Below are positions 54,301-64,000 of a DNA stretch of 64,000 bases, piece after piece. Made by a program: the position numbers and the translations under genes. The notes below the pieces were generated by a model. That model was not told where the DNA came from. It saw nothing but the letters and a program-made list of their open reading frames with translations, and searched no databases. Source of the DNA: Massilia solisilvae (lineage in GTDB: Bacteria > Pseudomonadota > Gammaproteobacteria > Burkholderiales > Burkholderiaceae_D); contig NZ_JANUGV010000006.1 in NCBI RefSeq assembly GCF_024753215.1, forward strand, positions 62,001 to 126,000, in the 5' to 3' direction. Each line of letters begins with the position of its first letter. The first letter of the stretch is position 1.

Positions 54301-55388
54301 GCTTTCTCGACAACCTGATCGCCAACACCATTCGCGCCGACGTGCGCGCCGAGAAGGGCTACCACGTGCCCGACGCCAGCGGCTACATCAAGCTGGACGC
54401 GATGGAAAACCCGTACGAGCTGCCGCGCGAGCTGCGCCGCGAACTGGGCGAGCGCCTGGCCGAGGTGGTCATCAACCGCTATCCGCTGGCCTCGTACGCC
54501 ACGCTCAAGGAGCGCGTATGCGCCAGGATGGGCGTGCCGGAAGGCTTCGACGTCCTGCTCGGCAACGGCTCCGATGAACTGATCAGCATCATCGACACCG
54601 CGCTCGCGCGCCAGGACCGCCGCGCCGTGGTGCTGGCGCCGTACCCGTCGTTCGTGATGTTCGAGCGCAGCGCGCGCCTGACCGGCATGGACTTCGTCAG
54701 CGTGCCGGTCAAGGAAGACTTCACGCTCGACATGCCGGCCATGCTGGCCGCGATTGCCGAGCACAAGCCGGTGGTGGTGTACCTGGCCTATCCGAACAAC
54801 CCGACCGGCAACCTGCCGGACGACGCCGACGTGGTGCGCATCGCCGAAGCCCAGGGCGAACATGGCCTGCTGGTGGTGGACGAGGCCTACCAGCCGTTTG
54901 CCCGCAAGAGCTTCATGGGCCGCCTGCCGCAGCACCCGAACATGATCGTGATGCGCACCCTGTCCAAGCTGGGCCTGGCCGGCATCCGCCTGGGCTACAT
55001 GTCGGCCGCGCCGGAACTCCTGGCGCAGTTCGAGAAGGTGCGCCCGCCCTACAACGTCAACGTGCTGACCCAGGCCGCGGCCGAGTTCGCGCTCGACCAC
55101 GTCGGCGTGCTCGACGAACAGGCCGCGCGCCTGAACGAGGAACGCACCCGGCTGCAGCGCGAACTGTCGGCTCTGCCGGGCGTGCAGGTGTTCCCGTCGG
55201 CCGCCAATTTCCTGCTTGTGCGGGTACCCGATGCGGATAAGACTGTCGACAAACTGCTCGCGGATCGGGTGCTGATCAAAAATTTGAGTAAAATGGGCAA
55301 ACTGCTGTCCGGCTGCATCCGCGTCACGGTCAGCACGCCGGAAGAGAATTCCGTATTCCTGAATGCCCTGAAGGCATCGCTGAGTTGA
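54297..55388 (+). CDS. hisC: Histidinol-phosphate aminotransferase
   Basis: A 363-residue PLP enzyme of fold type I. PLP-lysine region [13 protein letters not shown] and N-P-T-G-N motif. Overlaps the methyltransferase gene by 4 bases. Ribosome site AAAAGGAGG lies in the methyltransferase 3' end. Confidence 0.95.
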   Translation: MSFLDNLIANTIRADVRAEKGYHVPDASGYIKLDAMENPYELPRELRRELGERLAEVVINRYPLASYATLKERVCARMGVPEGFDVLLGNGSDELISIIDTALARQDRRAVVLAPYPSFVMFERSARLTGMDFVSVPVKEDFTLDMPAMLAAIAEHKPVVVYLAYPNNPTGNLPDDADVVRIAEAQGEHGLLVVDEAYQPFARKSFMGRLPQHPNMIVMRTLSKLGLAGIRLGYMSAAPELLAQFEKVRPPYNVNVLTQAAAEFALDHVGVLDEQAARLNEERTRLQRELSALPGVQVFPSAANFLLVRVPDADKTVDKLLADRVLIKNLSKMGKLLSGCIRVTVSTPEENSVFLNALKASLS

Positions 55389-55408
55389 ACTGACAGAGCA
55401 TTTCCAAC

Positions 55409-55999
55409 ATGAGCCGTACCGCTGAAATCACGCGCAACACCAACGAGACGCAGATTCGCGTCGCGATCAACCTCGACGGCACCGGCAAGCAAAAGCTGAA
55501 CACCGGCGTGCCCTTCCTCGACCACATGCTCGACCAGATTGCCCGCCATGGCCTGATCGATCTCGAGGTGGAGGCGGTTGGCGACCTGCATATCGACGCG
55601 CACCACACGGTCGAGGACACCGGCATCACGCTGGGCATGGCCGTGGCCAAGGCGGTCGGCGACAAGAAGGGTATCCGCCGCTACGGCCATGCCTACGTGC
55701 CGCTGGACGAGGCGCTCTCGCGCGTGGTGATCGATTTTTCCGGTCGCCCGGGCCTGGAGCTGCACGTGCCGTTCACGCGCGCCATGATCGGCACCTTCGA
55801 CGTGGACCTCACCGGCGAATTCTTCCGCGGCTTCGTCAACCATGCCGGCGTGACCCTGCACATCGATAACCTGCGCGGCCAGAACGCGCACCACCAGTGC
55901 GAGACCGTGTTCAAGGCCTTCGGCCGCGCGCTGCGCATGGCCACCGAGCTTGACGAACGCGCCGCTGGCACCATTCCGTCCACCAAAGGCAGCCTGTAA
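55409..55999 (+). CDS. hisB: Imidazoleglycerol-phosphate dehydratase
   Basis: A 196-residue monofunctional dehydratase. D-A-H-H-T-V-E-D and H-H-Q-C-E supply the manganese-binding histidines. It lacks the N-terminal histidinol phosphatase domain of enteric HisB, and no separate phosphatase gene is in this cluster. Confidence 0.97.
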   Translation: MSRTAEITRNTNETQIRVAINLDGTGKQKLNTGVPFLDHMLDQIARHGLIDLEVEAVGDLHIDAHHTVEDTGITLGMAVAKAVGDKKGIRRYGHAYVPLDEALSRVVIDFSGRPGLELHVPFTRAMIGTFDVDLTGEFFRGFVNHAGVTLHIDNLRGQNAHHQCETVFKAFGRALRMATELDERAAGTIPSTKGSL

Positions 56000-56028
56000 C
56001 CAGACACCGGCCCCCGGATTTTTCAGAT

Positions 56029-56667
56029 ATGAACAAGATAGTAGTGGTCGACTACGGCATGGGTAACCTGCGCTCCGTGGCGCAGGCCTTGTCCGCGGTC
56101 GCGCCCGAGGCCAGCGTCGTCATTTCGGGCGAGGTGGCCACCATCGACAGGGCGGACCGCATCGTGCTGCCCGGCCAGGGCGCCATGCGCGACTGCATGA
56201 AGAGCCTGCGCGAGTCAGGGGTCGAAGAAGCCCTGCTGCGCGCCGCCAAATCGCGCCCGATGATGGGCGTGTGCGTGGGCGAGCAGATGCTGTTCGACCT
56301 CAGCGAGGAAGGCGACACGCCGGGCCTGGGCCTCTTGCCGGGCCGCGTGGTGCGCTTCGCGCTGGACGGCAAGTTGCAGCCGGACGGCTCCCGGTTCAAG
56401 GTCCCTCAGATGGGCTGGAACCGCGTGAAGCAGGTGCGCGCGCACCCGCTGTGGGAAGGCATCCCTGACGACAGCTATTTCTACTTCGTGCACAGCTACT
56501 ATGCGGTGCCGGAAGATCCGGCCGATACGATCGGCGAGACCGACTACGGCGCGCCGTTCTGCTGCGCGGTGGCGAAGGACAATGTCGTCGCCACCCAGTT
56601 CCACCCCGAGAAAAGCGCGGCCGCCGGCCTGCGCCTGTATCGCAATTTCGTCCACTGGAATCCTTGA
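56029..56667 (+). CDS. hisH: Imidazole glycerol phosphate synthase glutaminase subunit
   Basis: A 212-residue class I glutamine amidotransferase that feeds ammonia to HisF. Nucleophile Cys82 in G-V-C-V-G-E-Q-M and His/Glu in Q-F-H-P-E-K-S. Confidence 0.96.
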   Translation: MNKIVVVDYGMGNLRSVAQALSAVAPEASVVISGEVATIDRADRIVLPGQGAMRDCMKSLRESGVEEALLRAAKSRPMMGVCVGEQMLFDLSEEGDTPGLGLLPGRVVRFALDGKLQPDGSRFKVPQMGWNRVKQVRAHPLWEGIPDDSYFYFVHSYYAVPEDPADTIGETDYGAPFCCAVAKDNVVATQFHPEKSAAAGLRLYRNFVHWNP

Positions 56668-56698
56668 TCCCAACCTGTCCAACCCAACGTCAACGACC

Positions 56699-57475
56699 AT
56701 GCTGCTGATTCCCGCCATCGACCTGAAAGACGGTCACTGCGTTCGCCTGAAACAGGGCGACATGGACCTCGCCACCGTGTTTTCCGAAGATCCCGCCGAG
56801 ATGGCGCTGCACTGGCTGAAGAAAGGCGCGCGCCGCCTGCACCTGGTGGACCTGAATGGTGCCTTTGCCGGCAAGCCCAAGAACGAAGCGGCGGTCAAGT
56901 CGATCCTCAAGGTGGTGCAGGACTTCGCCGTCGAGAACGAGGTCGACGAGATCCCGGTCCAGCTGGGCGGCGGCATCCGCGACCTCGACACCATCGAGCG
57001 CTACCTCGACGACGGCATCAGCTACATCATCATCGGCACCGCGGCGGTCAAGAGCCCGGGCTTCCTGCACGACGCCTGCGGCGCCTTCCCGGGCCACATC
57101 ATCGTCGGCCTGGACGCCAAGGACGGTAAGGTTGCCACCGACGGCTGGAGCAAGATGTCCGGCCACGAGGTCATCGACCTGGCCAAGAAGTTCGAGGGCT
57201 ACGGCGTGGAGTCGATCGTGTACACCGACATCGGCCGCGACGGCATGATGGCCGGCGTGAACATCGACGCCACCGTCAAGCTGGCTAAGGCGGTCAAGGT
57301 GCCGATCATCGCCTCCGGCGGCGTGCACAACCTGTCCGACGTCGAGGCCCTGTGCGCCGTGCAGGACGAAGGCATCGAGGGCGTCATCTGCGGCCGTTCG
57401 ATCTACGAAGGCACGCTCGACCTGACCAGCGCGCAGCAGCGCGCCGACGAACTGACCGAGGGCACCGAAGCCTAA
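56699..57475 (+). CDS. hisA: Phosphoribosylformimino-5-aminoimidazole carboxamide ribotide isomerase
   Basis: A 258-residue beta/alpha barrel isomerase. Catalytic Asp8 in I-P-A-I-D-L-K-D-G and the phosphate loops G-G-G-I-R and A-S-G-G-V. The ATG at 56699 (MLLIPAID) is the family start. Confidence 0.96.
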   Translation: MLLIPAIDLKDGHCVRLKQGDMDLATVFSEDPAEMALHWLKKGARRLHLVDLNGAFAGKPKNEAAVKSILKVVQDFAVENEVDEIPVQLGGGIRDLDTIERYLDDGISYIIIGTAAVKSPGFLHDACGAFPGHIIVGLDAKDGKVATDGWSKMSGHEVIDLAKKFEGYGVESIVYTDIGRDGMMAGVNIDATVKLAKAVKVPIIASGGVHNLSDVEALCAVQDEGIEGVICGRSIYEGTLDLTSAQQRADELTEGTEA

Positions 57476-57479
57476 GCTT

Positions 57480-58241
57480 ATGCTTGCAAAACGCATCATC
57501 CCCTGCCTGGACGTGACCGGCGGCCGCGTGGTCAAGGGCGTCAACTTCACCGAGCTGCGCGACGCCGGCGACCCGGTCGAGATCGCGCGCCGCTACGACG
57601 AGCAGGGCGCGGACGAAATCACCTTCCTCGACATTACCGCGTCCAGCGATGGCCGCGACCTGATCCTGCCGATCATCGAAGCGGTGGCATCGACCGTGTT
57701 CATTCCGCTCACCGTGGGCGGCGGCGTGCGCAAGGTCGAGGACGTGCGGCGCCTGCTCAACGCCGGCGCCGACAAGGTGTCGATGAACACCTCGGCCGTG
57801 CAGAACCCGCAGCTGGTGTACGACGCTTCGCAAAAGCACGGCGCGCAGTGCATCGTGGTGGCGATCGACGCCAAGCAGGTCGCGCCCGGCAAGTGGGAAG
57901 TGTTCACCCACGGCGGGCGCAACCCGACCGGGCTCGACGCCGTCGAATGGGCACGCAAAATGGAAGAGCTGGGCGCTGGCGAGCTGCTGCTGACCAGCAT
58001 GGACCGCGACGGCACCAGGTCCGGTTTCGACCTGGGCCTGACCCGCGCCGTCTCCGACGCGGTCGGCATTCCCGTGATCGCCTCCGGCGGCGTGGGCGGC
58101 CTTGCGGACCTGGCCGACGGCATCACCAAGGGTCACGCCGACGCGGTGCTGGCCGCCAGCATCTTCCACTACGGGCAGCACACGGTCGGCGAAGCCAAGC
58201 GCTTCATGCGCGAGCGCGGCATCCCGGTGCGGCTGGACTGA
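57480..58241 (+). CDS. hisF: Imidazole glycerol phosphate synthase cyclase subunit
   Basis: A 253-residue beta/alpha barrel cyclase. [15 protein letters not shown] carries catalytic Asp11, and the second Asp lies in T-S-M-D-R-D-G-T. Four bases separate it from hisA. Confidence 0.97.
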   Translation: MLAKRIIPCLDVTGGRVVKGVNFTELRDAGDPVEIARRYDEQGADEITFLDITASSDGRDLILPIIEAVASTVFIPLTVGGGVRKVEDVRRLLNAGADKVSMNTSAVQNPQLVYDASQKHGAQCIVVAIDAKQVAPGKWEVFTHGGRNPTGLDAVEWARKMEELGAGELLLTSMDRDGTRSGFDLGLTRAVSDAVGIPVIASGGVGGLADLADGITKGHADAVLAASIFHYGQHTVGEAKRFMRERGIPVRLD

Positions 58242-58251
58242 AGGAACAACG

Positions 58252-58671
58252 ATGGCACCATCGACCGCGGCGGCGAACGCCAAGTGGCTCAAGAAGATCA
58301 AGTGGGACGAGCACGGCCTGGTGCCGGTGATCGCCCAGGAAGTGGCGACCGGCGACGTGGTCATGTTCGCCTGGATGAACCGCGACGCGCTTGCCAAAAC
58401 GGTGGAGCTGGGCGAGGCGGTGTACTGGAGCCGCTCGCGCAAGAAGCTGTGGCACAAGGGCGAGGAGTCCGGCCACGTGCAGAAGGTGCTCGAGATTCGC
58501 CTGGACTGCGACGACGACGTGGTGCTGCTCAAAATCGAGCAGGCCGGCGGCATCGCCTGCCATACCGGCCGCCATTCGTGCTTCTTCCAGAAGTTCGAGG
58601 GCGACGACTGGCACACGGTGGAGCCCGTGCTGCGCGATCCGGAAATGATTTATACCAACCCGAAGAAATAA
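58252..58671 (+). CDS. hisI: Phosphoribosyl-AMP cyclohydrolase
   Basis: A 139-residue enzyme. Metal ligands in L-D-C-D-D-D and [10 protein letters not shown]. Separate from hisE here, unlike the fused enteric HisIE. AAGGA ribosome site. Confidence 0.96.
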   Translation: MAPSTAAANAKWLKKIKWDEHGLVPVIAQEVATGDVVMFAWMNRDALAKTVELGEAVYWSRSRKKLWHKGEESGHVQKVLEIRLDCDDDVVLLKIEQAGGIACHTGRHSCFFQKFEGDDWHTVEPVLRDPEMIYTNPKK

Positions 58672-58672
58672 C

Positions 58673-59011
58673 ATGAGCACAACCCTGGCGCGCATTGCGC
58701 AGGTGATCGAATCGCGCAAGATCGAGAACGGCGGCGACCCGGCCAAGTCGTATGTGGCCAAGCTGTTCGCCAAGGGCGACGACGCCATCCTCAAGAAGAT
58801 CGGCGAGGAAGCCACCGAGACCGTGATGGCGGCCAAGGACGCGCGCGTGTCTGGCGACGCGTCCAAGGTGCTGTACGAATGCGCCGACCTGTGGTTCCAT
58901 TCGATGGTCATGCTGGCCAATTTCGGCCTGACCCCGCAGCAGGTGCTGGATGAGCTGGCCCGGCGCGAAGGGCTGTCGGGCCTGGAAGAAAAAGCATCGC
59001 GCAAGGAATGA
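58673..59011 (+). CDS. hisE: Phosphoribosyl-ATP pyrophosphatase
   Basis: A 112-residue MazG-like pyrophosphohydrolase ([14 protein letters not shown] metal-binding helix). One base after hisI; last gene of the his operon proper. Confidence 0.95.
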   Translation: MSTTLARIAQVIESRKIENGGDPAKSYVAKLFAKGDDAILKKIGEEATETVMAAKDARVSGDASKVLYECADLWFHSMVMLANFGLTPQQVLDELARREGLSGLEEKASRKE

Positions 59012-59027
59012 CGAAACATTAAACAAC

Positions 59028-59127
59028 GTCATTCCCGCGCAGGCGGGAATCCATCCTGAGTTCGCGACAAAGTTGCCGTCGCCATACCGCACGCTCAGCA
59101 TGGGTCCCCGCCTTCGCGGGGACGACG
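59028..59127. repeat. Inverted palindrome pair (copy 7), hybrid arms
   Basis: Left arm CGTCATTCCCGCGCAGGCGG and right arm ending TTCGCGGGGACGACG, so the two arms are of different sub-types. Lies between hisE and the HIT gene, 13 bases before the latter. Confidence 0.82.
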
Positions 59128-59140
59128 CACGGAGGACAAC

Positions 59141-59515
59141 ATGGACAACTGCATCTTCTGCAAGATCGCCGCAAAACAAATTCCCTCCACCACGGTCTAT
59201 GAAGACGACGACCTGCTCGCCTTCAAGGACATCAACCCGGCCGCCCCGGTGCACCTGCTGGTGATCCCAAAACAACACATCGCCACGCTGTCGGACTGCA
59301 ACGACAGCCACGCCGCCCTGCTGGGCAAAATGCTGGCGCTGGCGCCCAAGCTGGCCGCCGAGCATGGTATCGCCGTGCAGCAAGATGCCGACGGCAACCG
59401 CAGCGGCGGCTTCAAGACGCTGATCAACAGCGGCCCGAACGGCGGCCAGGAGGTTTATCACCTGCACCTGCACGTGTATGGCGGCCCGCGTCCGTGGCGC
59501 GGACTCGGAACTTAA
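59141..59515 (+). CDS. HIT family nucleotide-binding protein (HinT-like)
   Basis: A 124-residue histidine-triad hydrolase of nucleoside phosphoramidates. Active-site H-L-H-L-H at 107-111 and N-terminal C-I-F-C-K. AGGA-type ribosome site just after the palindrome pair. Conserved neighbour of hisE in this lineage. Confidence 0.95.
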   Translation: MDNCIFCKIAAKQIPSTTVYEDDDLLAFKDINPAAPVHLLVIPKQHIATLSDCNDSHAALLGKMLALAPKLAAEHGIAVQQDADGNRSGGFKTLINSGPNGGQEVYHLHLHVYGGPRPWRGLGT

Positions 59516-59599
59516 CCCCGGTTCTGTCCACGGCAGCAGCGCATCGCTTATACTGTCGGTTGGTTCTTGGGCGGGATGCGCCCTTGCAAGGAGAAAACA

Positions 59600-59845
59600 A
59601 TGGGTTCGTTAAGTATTGGCCACTGGCTGATCGTGCTGGTGGTGGTAGTGCTGATCTTCGGCACCAAGAAGCTGGGTAACGTGGGTTCCGACCTGGGCAA
59701 GGCCGTCAAGGGCTTCAAGGACGGCATGCGTAACGACGAGGAAAAGCAGCCGGCTGCCAGCCAGCCGGCCCAGCCGCAGCCGCCGCAGCAGGTAGCTGAC
59801 CAGACGACCATCGACGTGGAAACGCGCGAAAAGACTCGTCACTGA
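59600..59845 (+). CDS. tatA: Sec-independent translocase TatA
   Basis: An 81-residue protein with one membrane helix (about 8-21), the F-G-T-K-K-L hinge and an amphipathic helix, then a Pro/Gln-rich tail. AAGGAGA ribosome site. TatA forms the pore for folded proteins. Confidence 0.96.
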   Translation: MGSLSIGHWLIVLVVVVLIFGTKKLGNVGSDLGKAVKGFKDGMRNDEEKQPAASQPAQPQPPQQVADQTTIDVETREKTRH

Positions 59846-59861
59846 TACCTGACCGCGTTCC

Positions 59862-60353
59862 ATGATCGATCTCGGTCTTTCCAAGCTCGCGCTGATTGGC
59901 GTGGTGGCGCTGGTGGTGATCGGCCCTGAAAAGCTGCCCAAGGTGGCGCGCATGGCCGGCACCTTGTACGGTCGCGCCCAGCGTTACCTGAACGAGGTCA
60001 AATCCGAAGTCAGCCGGGAAATCGAGCTGGAGGAGTTGCGCAACCTGCAAAAAGATGTCGAGCAGACCGCGCAGTCGTTCAAGGACGAGGTCGAGAAAAG
60101 CGTCTCCAGCAGCATCAGCGAGGTCGAATCGGCCTGGCGCGGCGACGCTCCGGCCGCACCACCTCCGCCGTCTGCCACCGTCACCGACCTCGAGCGCAAG
60201 GCGCGCGACTTCCGCCGCAAAAAGCTGGTGCGCAGCTCCGCCATTCCGGCCTGGTACAAGAGCCGCAACGGCGTGCGTGGCCGGGTGATGTCGGGCGCCG
60301 CGCGCGTGCGCAAGTACCGCCCCGCCGCCAAATCCAACAGATCGTTTTTCTAG
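59862..60353 (+). CDS. tatB: Sec-independent translocase TatB
   Basis: A 163-residue protein with the membrane helix near residues 5-21 (V-I-G-P-E-K-L-P), then a long amphipathic helix. Part of the Tat receptor with TatC. Its stop abuts the tatC start. Confidence 0.95.
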   Translation: MIDLGLSKLALIGVVALVVIGPEKLPKVARMAGTLYGRAQRYLNEVKSEVSREIELEELRNLQKDVEQTAQSFKDEVEKSVSSSISEVESAWRGDAPAAPPPPSATVTDLERKARDFRRKKLVRSSAIPAWYKSRNGVRGRVMSGAARVRKYRPAAKSNRSFF

Positions 60354-61109
60354 ATGACCGACCAAGCCTCGGGCGAAGAGTCCTTCATTTCCCACCTGAT
60401 CGAGCTGCGTGACCGCCTGGTCAAGGCGATGATCGGCGTTGCCCTCGTCTGCCTGGTCCTGCTGCTGTGGCCGGGGCCGGCGCAAATCTACGACTTTTTG
60501 GCCACCCCGATGATCGAGTCGCTGCCGGTCGGGTCCAAGATGATCGCGACCGGCGTGGTGGCGCCGTTCTTTGTGCCGTTCAAGCTCACGCTGCTGCTGG
60601 GCCTGATCATCGCGCTGCCGTGGGTGTTCTACCAGATCTGGGCGTTCGTCGCGCCGGGCCTGTACGCGCACGAAAAGCGGCTGGTGCTGCCGCTGGTGAT
60701 CTCGTCGTCGCTGCTGTTCGTGCTGGGCGTGGCGTTCTGCTACGTGTTCGTGTTCAAGCGCGTGTTCCACTTCATCAGCGAGTTCGCGCCCACCTCGATC
60801 GCCGTCACGCCGGACGTGGACAACTACCTCGACTTCGTCATGTCCATGTGCCTGGCCTTCGGCGCCACGTTCGAGGTGCCGGTGGTGGTGGTGATTCTGG
60901 TGCGCATGGGCATCGTCAGCCTGCAGAAGCTGCGCTCGATCCGCCCCTACGTGGTGGTCGGCGCCTTCGTGGTCGCAGCCATCGTGACGCCGCCGGACAT
61001 CGTCAGCCAGCTGTCGCTCGCGATCCCGATGTGCCTGCTGTACGAGCTGGGCATGCTGGTGGCGCCGATTTTTGTGCGGGCCACGCGGTCGCCGGAAGAG
61101 GCCGCCTGA
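60354..61109 (+). CDS. tatC: Sec-independent translocase TatC
   Basis: A 251-residue, six-helix membrane protein that recognises twin-arginine signals. N-terminal S-H-L-I-E-L-R-D-R-L and F-V-A-P-G-L-Y carry family-invariant residues. The S66 peptidase at 7396 is a possible substrate. Confidence 0.97.
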   Translation: MTDQASGEESFISHLIELRDRLVKAMIGVALVCLVLLLWPGPAQIYDFLATPMIESLPVGSKMIATGVVAPFFVPFKLTLLLGLIIALPWVFYQIWAFVAPGLYAHEKRLVLPLVISSSLLFVLGVAFCYVFVFKRVFHFISEFAPTSIAVTPDVDNYLDFVMSMCLAFGATFEVPVVVVILVRMGIVSLQKLRSIRPYVVVGAFVVAAIVTPPDIVSQLSLAIPMCLLYELGMLVAPIFVRATRSPEEAA

Positions 61110-61111
61110 GC

Positions 61112-61146
61112 GTAGGGTGGGCGGGTCTCCCGCCCACGCGTTCAAC
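61112..61146. repeat. Single GTAG-type REP
   Basis: GTAGGGTGGGCGGG then a hairpin closed by CCCGCCCACGCG, ending TTCAAC, two bases after the tatC stop. Same unit as at 12962 and 36726, but unpaired. Confidence 0.82.
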
Positions 61147-61169
61147 AACGGTATGCAGGCCCGCCTGGC

Positions 61170-61967
61170 TCAGTTCGTCCTGAGCATCCCCCCGTTGCCC
61201 AAACCGCCGGCAACGGATTGCGCCCGGTAATTGCGCACGGCGCGCACCATCTGGTTGTACGAATCCATGAACGATGCCGCCAGCACCTTGCCCTGCGGCG
61301 TGCTCGAAAAGCCGTTCACGCCCGCCACGCCGCGGTCGAAGAAGGTCCCCATCATGCCGATGTCCCAGTTACGCGCGCTGCCTTCAGCGGCGGCCAGCTG
61401 GATGCCGGAGCGGTTATCCACCAGCAACAGCATGGTCGAGGCCTCATTCGATTTCATCGCCCCAGTCAGCAGCGAGGCCACCGAACCAATGCGCCCGCCC
61501 AACAGGCCGCCGACGCCGCCCGTGTCCTTCTGGCTGAAGGTGATCGACGGTGTCATCGTGTAGTCGGCCGCGACCATCTGCCCCTTGCCGAAGTTGCTGG
61601 TGCGGCGCAGCTCGCCGCCCTGCATCAGCGCACGCTCGGTCTGCATGTTGGCCATCGCCTGGCCACGCTCGACGATCACGAAGCAGTTCGATTGCTGGAC
61701 GATCATGCGCAGCAGCGGCACCGTGCTGCGCAGCCGGTAGTCGGCCGACATCTGCTGCAACCAGGGCTGGCTGGCCTCTTCCATGATTGACAGCGTGCCC
61801 AGGGATTGCGGGCAGTGTTCGAGCTGGCTGTTGACGTTTTCGCCAGTCGCGCCCGCTGCCGCGCCGGTGGCGACGGTCTTTGCGCCCGACGAGCCGATCG
61901 ACGGGGTGGTGGCGCAGGCGGCCAGCAGCATGGGAAGGAACAGGCAGGCGATCCGGGGCGGCTTCAT
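61170..61967 (-). CDS. CsgG/HfaB-like lipoprotein
   Basis: A 265-residue lipoprotein: lipobox L-L-A-A-C with lipidated Cys18. The mature region resembles CsgG-type proteins (F-V-I-V-E-R-G-Q and the ordered beta segments after it), which form outer-membrane secretion channels in curli and holdfast systems. No curli genes (csgA, B, E, F) adjoin, so the role is unclear. The start MKPPRIACLF is chosen by the lipoprotein signal. Confidence 0.72.
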   Translation of the reverse strand: MKPPRIACLFLPMLLAACATTPSIGSSGAKTVATGAAAGATGENVNSQLEHCPQSLGTLSIMEEASQPWLQQMSADYRLRSTVPLLRMIVQQSNCFVIVERGQAMANMQTERALMQGGELRRTSNFGKGQMVAADYTMTPSITFSQKDTGGVGGLLGGRIGSVASLLTGAMKSNEASTMLLLVDNRSGIQLAAAEGSARNWDIGMMGTFFDRGVAGVNGFSSTPQGKVLAASFMDSYNQMVRAVRNYRAQSVAGGLGNGGMLRTN

Positions 61968-62074
61968 GAGATACCTTTCGGAAATGTTTGGCGGGAGACC
62001 TTGGGTATCGTATCCACCAGAAAACATTTCCCGCTTGTCCGGACGCAAGCAGGGCCTTGAGGCAAGCCCAAAAG

Positions 62075-62169
62075 CCGTCGTCCCGACCCAGATCGGGACC
62101 CATGCTGAGCATAACGAAGCCGCAGCGCCGGCAAACTCAGCATGGGTCCCGTCGTGCGACGGGACGACG
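62075..62169. repeat. Inverted palindrome pair (copy 8), TCGTCCCG variant
   Basis: Left arm CCGTCGTCCCGACCCAGATC and right arm GTCGTGCGACGGGACGACG, with GCTGAG..CTCAGC in the spacer. It lies between two same-strand genes. Confidence 0.83.
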
Positions 62170-62174
62170 TGGTA

Positions 62175-64000
62175 CTACTGCTGCTGCATCAGCTCGCCAA
62201 TCACGCGCACCGGCGCGTTGCCGTAGCTGAGGAACTGCTCGTTGAACTGGCGCAGGTCGAAGCGCTCGCCCAGTGCCTGCTTGCGCTTCTCGCGCAGTTC
62301 CATGATGTCGCTGTAGCCGCTGAAATAGCTGGTCAGCTGCACCGACGACAGCTGCACGCGGCGCCACTTCTCCTCGGCTTCCTGGCGCGTCTGGAAGGCC
62401 TGGCGCACCAGCAGGTCCAGCGCCTGCTCCTGCGTCATGCCCAGCACGTGCACGCTGTAGTCGAGGATGGTGTTGGTCACGCTGCGCAGGTTCCACTTGC
62501 ACCACATCAGCCACATCTCGGGCGCGTTGTCGCCATAGCCGGCGTCGAGCATCAGGCGCTCGCCATACACCGCCCAGCCCTCGACCATGGCGCCGTTACC
62601 GAACAGCGACTTGACCAGCGACGGCGAGCGGTTCGCGTACACCAGCTGCGCGTAGTGGCCCGGGATCGCCTCGTGCATGTTCAGGATTTGCAGCATCCAG
62701 TCGTTGTACTCACGCAGGCTGCTCTCGGCCTGGGCCGCGCTCATGCCGTCCATCGGCGTGACGTTGTACCAGGTCTTGTCACGCGGGCGATACGGCCCCG
62801 GCGCATCGATGCTGGCCCCTGCCACGCCACGCTGGTAGATCGGCGTCTCGCGCACTTCCAGCGGCTTCTTCGGGTCCAGCGCCAGCAGGTTATGCGAGGT
62901 CACCCACTCCTGCAGCAGCGGGATCTGGCGGCGGATCTCGGGGAAGAAGTTCTCGCGCGTGCTGTGGTGCTCGGACAGCTTGTCGATCACCATGCCGATC
63001 TTTTTGATGCGGTCCTCGGGCTTGGCTGCGCTGCCCATGGTCTTGGCCCACAGCTGATCGGCCAGCGTGTCCATGCGCGCCAGGAGCTCGTCACGCGCGG
63101 CCAGCGCCTTGCGGTAGGTCTGCTCGGCCGTGCTGGACGACTGGATCTCGAGCGCGAACTTCTGCTCATACAGCTGCTTGCCGATCCTGAACGAGCGCGC
63201 ATGCTGCATCTGCTGCTGCGACTTGTCCAGGTCCGCCAGGTACTCCACCCACGCCAGCAGCGCGCTGCCCGCATTGGCCACACGCTGCGCGAAGATCGCC
63301 TTTTCCTGCGGCGTGAGGCTGGTGTCATCCTGCGCCGCCTTGCCCAGGTCGGCCAGCACCACCAGCGTGCCGGGCGCCTGCGCCAGCGCCAGAAGCGTGT
63401 GCTCGTGGGTCGGATTGACGATCGACGACTGCGCCGCGCGGTAGTAGTCGGGCACGCGCGCCAGGCGCTTCAGGATCGTGCGCAGCCGCTGGGGCTTGGC
63501 CGCGTACTCGGTGTTCATGATCAGGTCGAGCGATTGCGCCACGTTGTACTGCGCCGGGTTCCACTCGAACTCCTTGAACGTGGTCAGGCGCCAGCGGTCG
63601 TTCTCCAGTTTGTTGATCAGGAGCGCCTGGTCGGTGCGCTGCTTGGCCGATAGCCGTTCGGACTTCAATGCGCGCAGCTTCTCCAGCCATTCGTCGGTAA
63701 AGGCCAGGCGCTTGGCGCGCGTCTCGCGGTCGGGAATGGACACGCGGGCGGCGGTGTCGAACTTGCCCACTTCGATCGCGCCCTCGGGGTCGATGCGCCA
63801 CAGCGCGGTCAGGAACTGCATGGACAGGTTGTCGAACTGCCGGTCGGGCCAGCGCTCGGCTGCCGGCTGCACTGCCACCGCTTTCGCGGGTGCCGCCTTC
63901 GGGGCACTCTCCTTTGCCATGCTGGCTTTCGCGGCGCCGTGCTTCGTCGATTTGCCGGACGCCTTGGCTTTGGCGACCTTCGCTGGTTTGGCCTTGGCTG
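62175..64000 (-). CDS. DUF885 family protein (N-terminus outside window)
   Basis: At least 608 codons, open to the window edge. The DUF885 core carries the metallopeptidase-like H-E-A-I-P-G-H motif (near G-H-Y-A-Q-L-V-Y) and the downstream E-G-W-A-V-Y-G-E-R. DUF885 proteins are usually exported and predicted to be zinc peptidases. The visible N-terminal ~45 residues are Lys/Ala-rich (K-P-A-K-V-A-K-A-K-A), continuing upstream, so the true start and any signal peptide lie beyond position 64000. Confidence 0.85.
   Translation of the reverse strand, partial: AKAKPAKVAKAKASGKSTKHGAAKASMAKESAPKAAPAKAVAVQPAAERWPDRQFDNLSMQFLTALWRIDPEGAIEVGKFDTAARVSIPDRETRAKRLAFTDEWLEKLRALKSERLSAKQRTDQALLINKLENDRWRLTTFKEFEWNPAQYNVAQSLDLIMNTEYAAKPQRLRTILKRLARVPDYYRAAQSSIVNPTHEHTLLALAQAPGTLVVLADLGKAAQDDTSLTPQEKAIFAQRVANAGSALLAWVEYLADLDKSQQQMQHARSFRIGKQLYEQKFALEIQSSSTAEQTYRKALAARDELLARMDTLADQLWAKTMGSAAKPEDRIKKIGMVIDKLSEHHSTRENFFPEIRRQIPLLQEWVTSHNLLALDPKKPLEVRETPIYQRGVAGASIDAPGPYRPRDKTWYNVTPMDGMSAAQAESSLREYNDWMLQILNMHEAIPGHYAQLVYANRSPSLVKSLFGNGAMVEGWAVYGERLMLDAGYGDNAPEMWLMWCKWNLRSVTNTILDYSVHVLGMTQEQALDLLVRQAFQTRQEAEEKWRRVQLSSVQLTSYFSGYSDIMELREKRKQALGERFDLRQFNEQFLSYGNAPVRVIGELMQQQ

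Noticed and set aside
61170..61967. Curli secretion locus
   Set aside because: Only a CsgG-like lipoprotein is seen; csgA, csgB, csgE and csgF are absent.

Overview
The window is about 65% GC. It is almost fully coding and reads as the chromosome of a betaproteobacterium of the order Burkholderiales. The best fit is the Oxalobacteraceae (Massilia/Duganella/Telluria-like). Evidence is the gene order murA-hisGDCBHAFIE-HIT-tatABC preceded by mlaFEDACB, aceK beside a LiuR/isovaleryl-CoA dehydrogenase locus, and dense extragenic palindromes. This assignment is inferred from content and order, not from a database comparison. No rRNA, tRNA, CRISPR array or prophage was seen.

Layout. 1-2.3 kb (-): a PBP4-type carboxypeptidase (runs off the left edge) and a SpmA/SpmB-type membrane protein. 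2.5-8.9 kb (+): an orphan peptide-type binding protein, a TonB-dependent receptor, an exported S66 LD-carboxypeptidase and an NTF2-like protein. 9-12.9 kb: a secreted MORN-repeat protein and a large M4 metalloprotease. 13-20.1 kb (-): acyl-CoA catabolism, with an acyl-CoA dehydrogenase, an SDR, a thiolase overlapping aceK, isovaleryl-CoA dehydrogenase and its MerR-type regulator LiuR. A metallo-hydrolase gene diverges from liuR. 21-25 kb: a small HTH protein, a 58-residue ORF, ubiX-grxD, an SDR and a LysR regulator. 25-36 kb: tex, an unusual ACP-ligase-acyltransferase fusion, a SNF2 helicase, and a soluble histidine kinase with its response regulator. 36 kb: a REP-associated (RAYT) transposase bounded by inverted repeats. 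37-43 kb: gltB and gltD, split by a palindrome pair. 44-61 kb (+): a nearly unbroken run of mla lipid-transport genes, an ABC exporter, bolA, murA, the histidine operon, a HIT protein and tatABC. 61-64 kb (-): a CsgG-like lipoprotein and a DUF885 protein that runs off the right edge.

How the genes work together. The long right-hand run couples envelope biogenesis (Mla, MurA, Tat) with histidine synthesis. A DNA methyltransferase gene sits inside the his operon between hisD and hisC and overlaps both by 4 bp. The left-hand catabolic block links leucine/isovalerate and acyl-CoA oxidation to acetyl-CoA handling and, through AceK, to the glyoxylate branch point. Two families of inverted extragenic palindromes punctuate the window: eight copies of a TCGTCCCC-type pair, and three loci of a GTAG-type REP. 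One of the GTAG loci lies directly behind the RAYT gene.

Most interesting: the orphan methyltransferase embedded in the his operon, the RAYT/REP system, the ACP-ligase-PlsC fusion, the aceK/thiolase/LiuR arrangement, and two strong hairpins in the intergenic region before the HTH gene at 21.5 kb. None amounts to a demonstrably new system from sequence alone.
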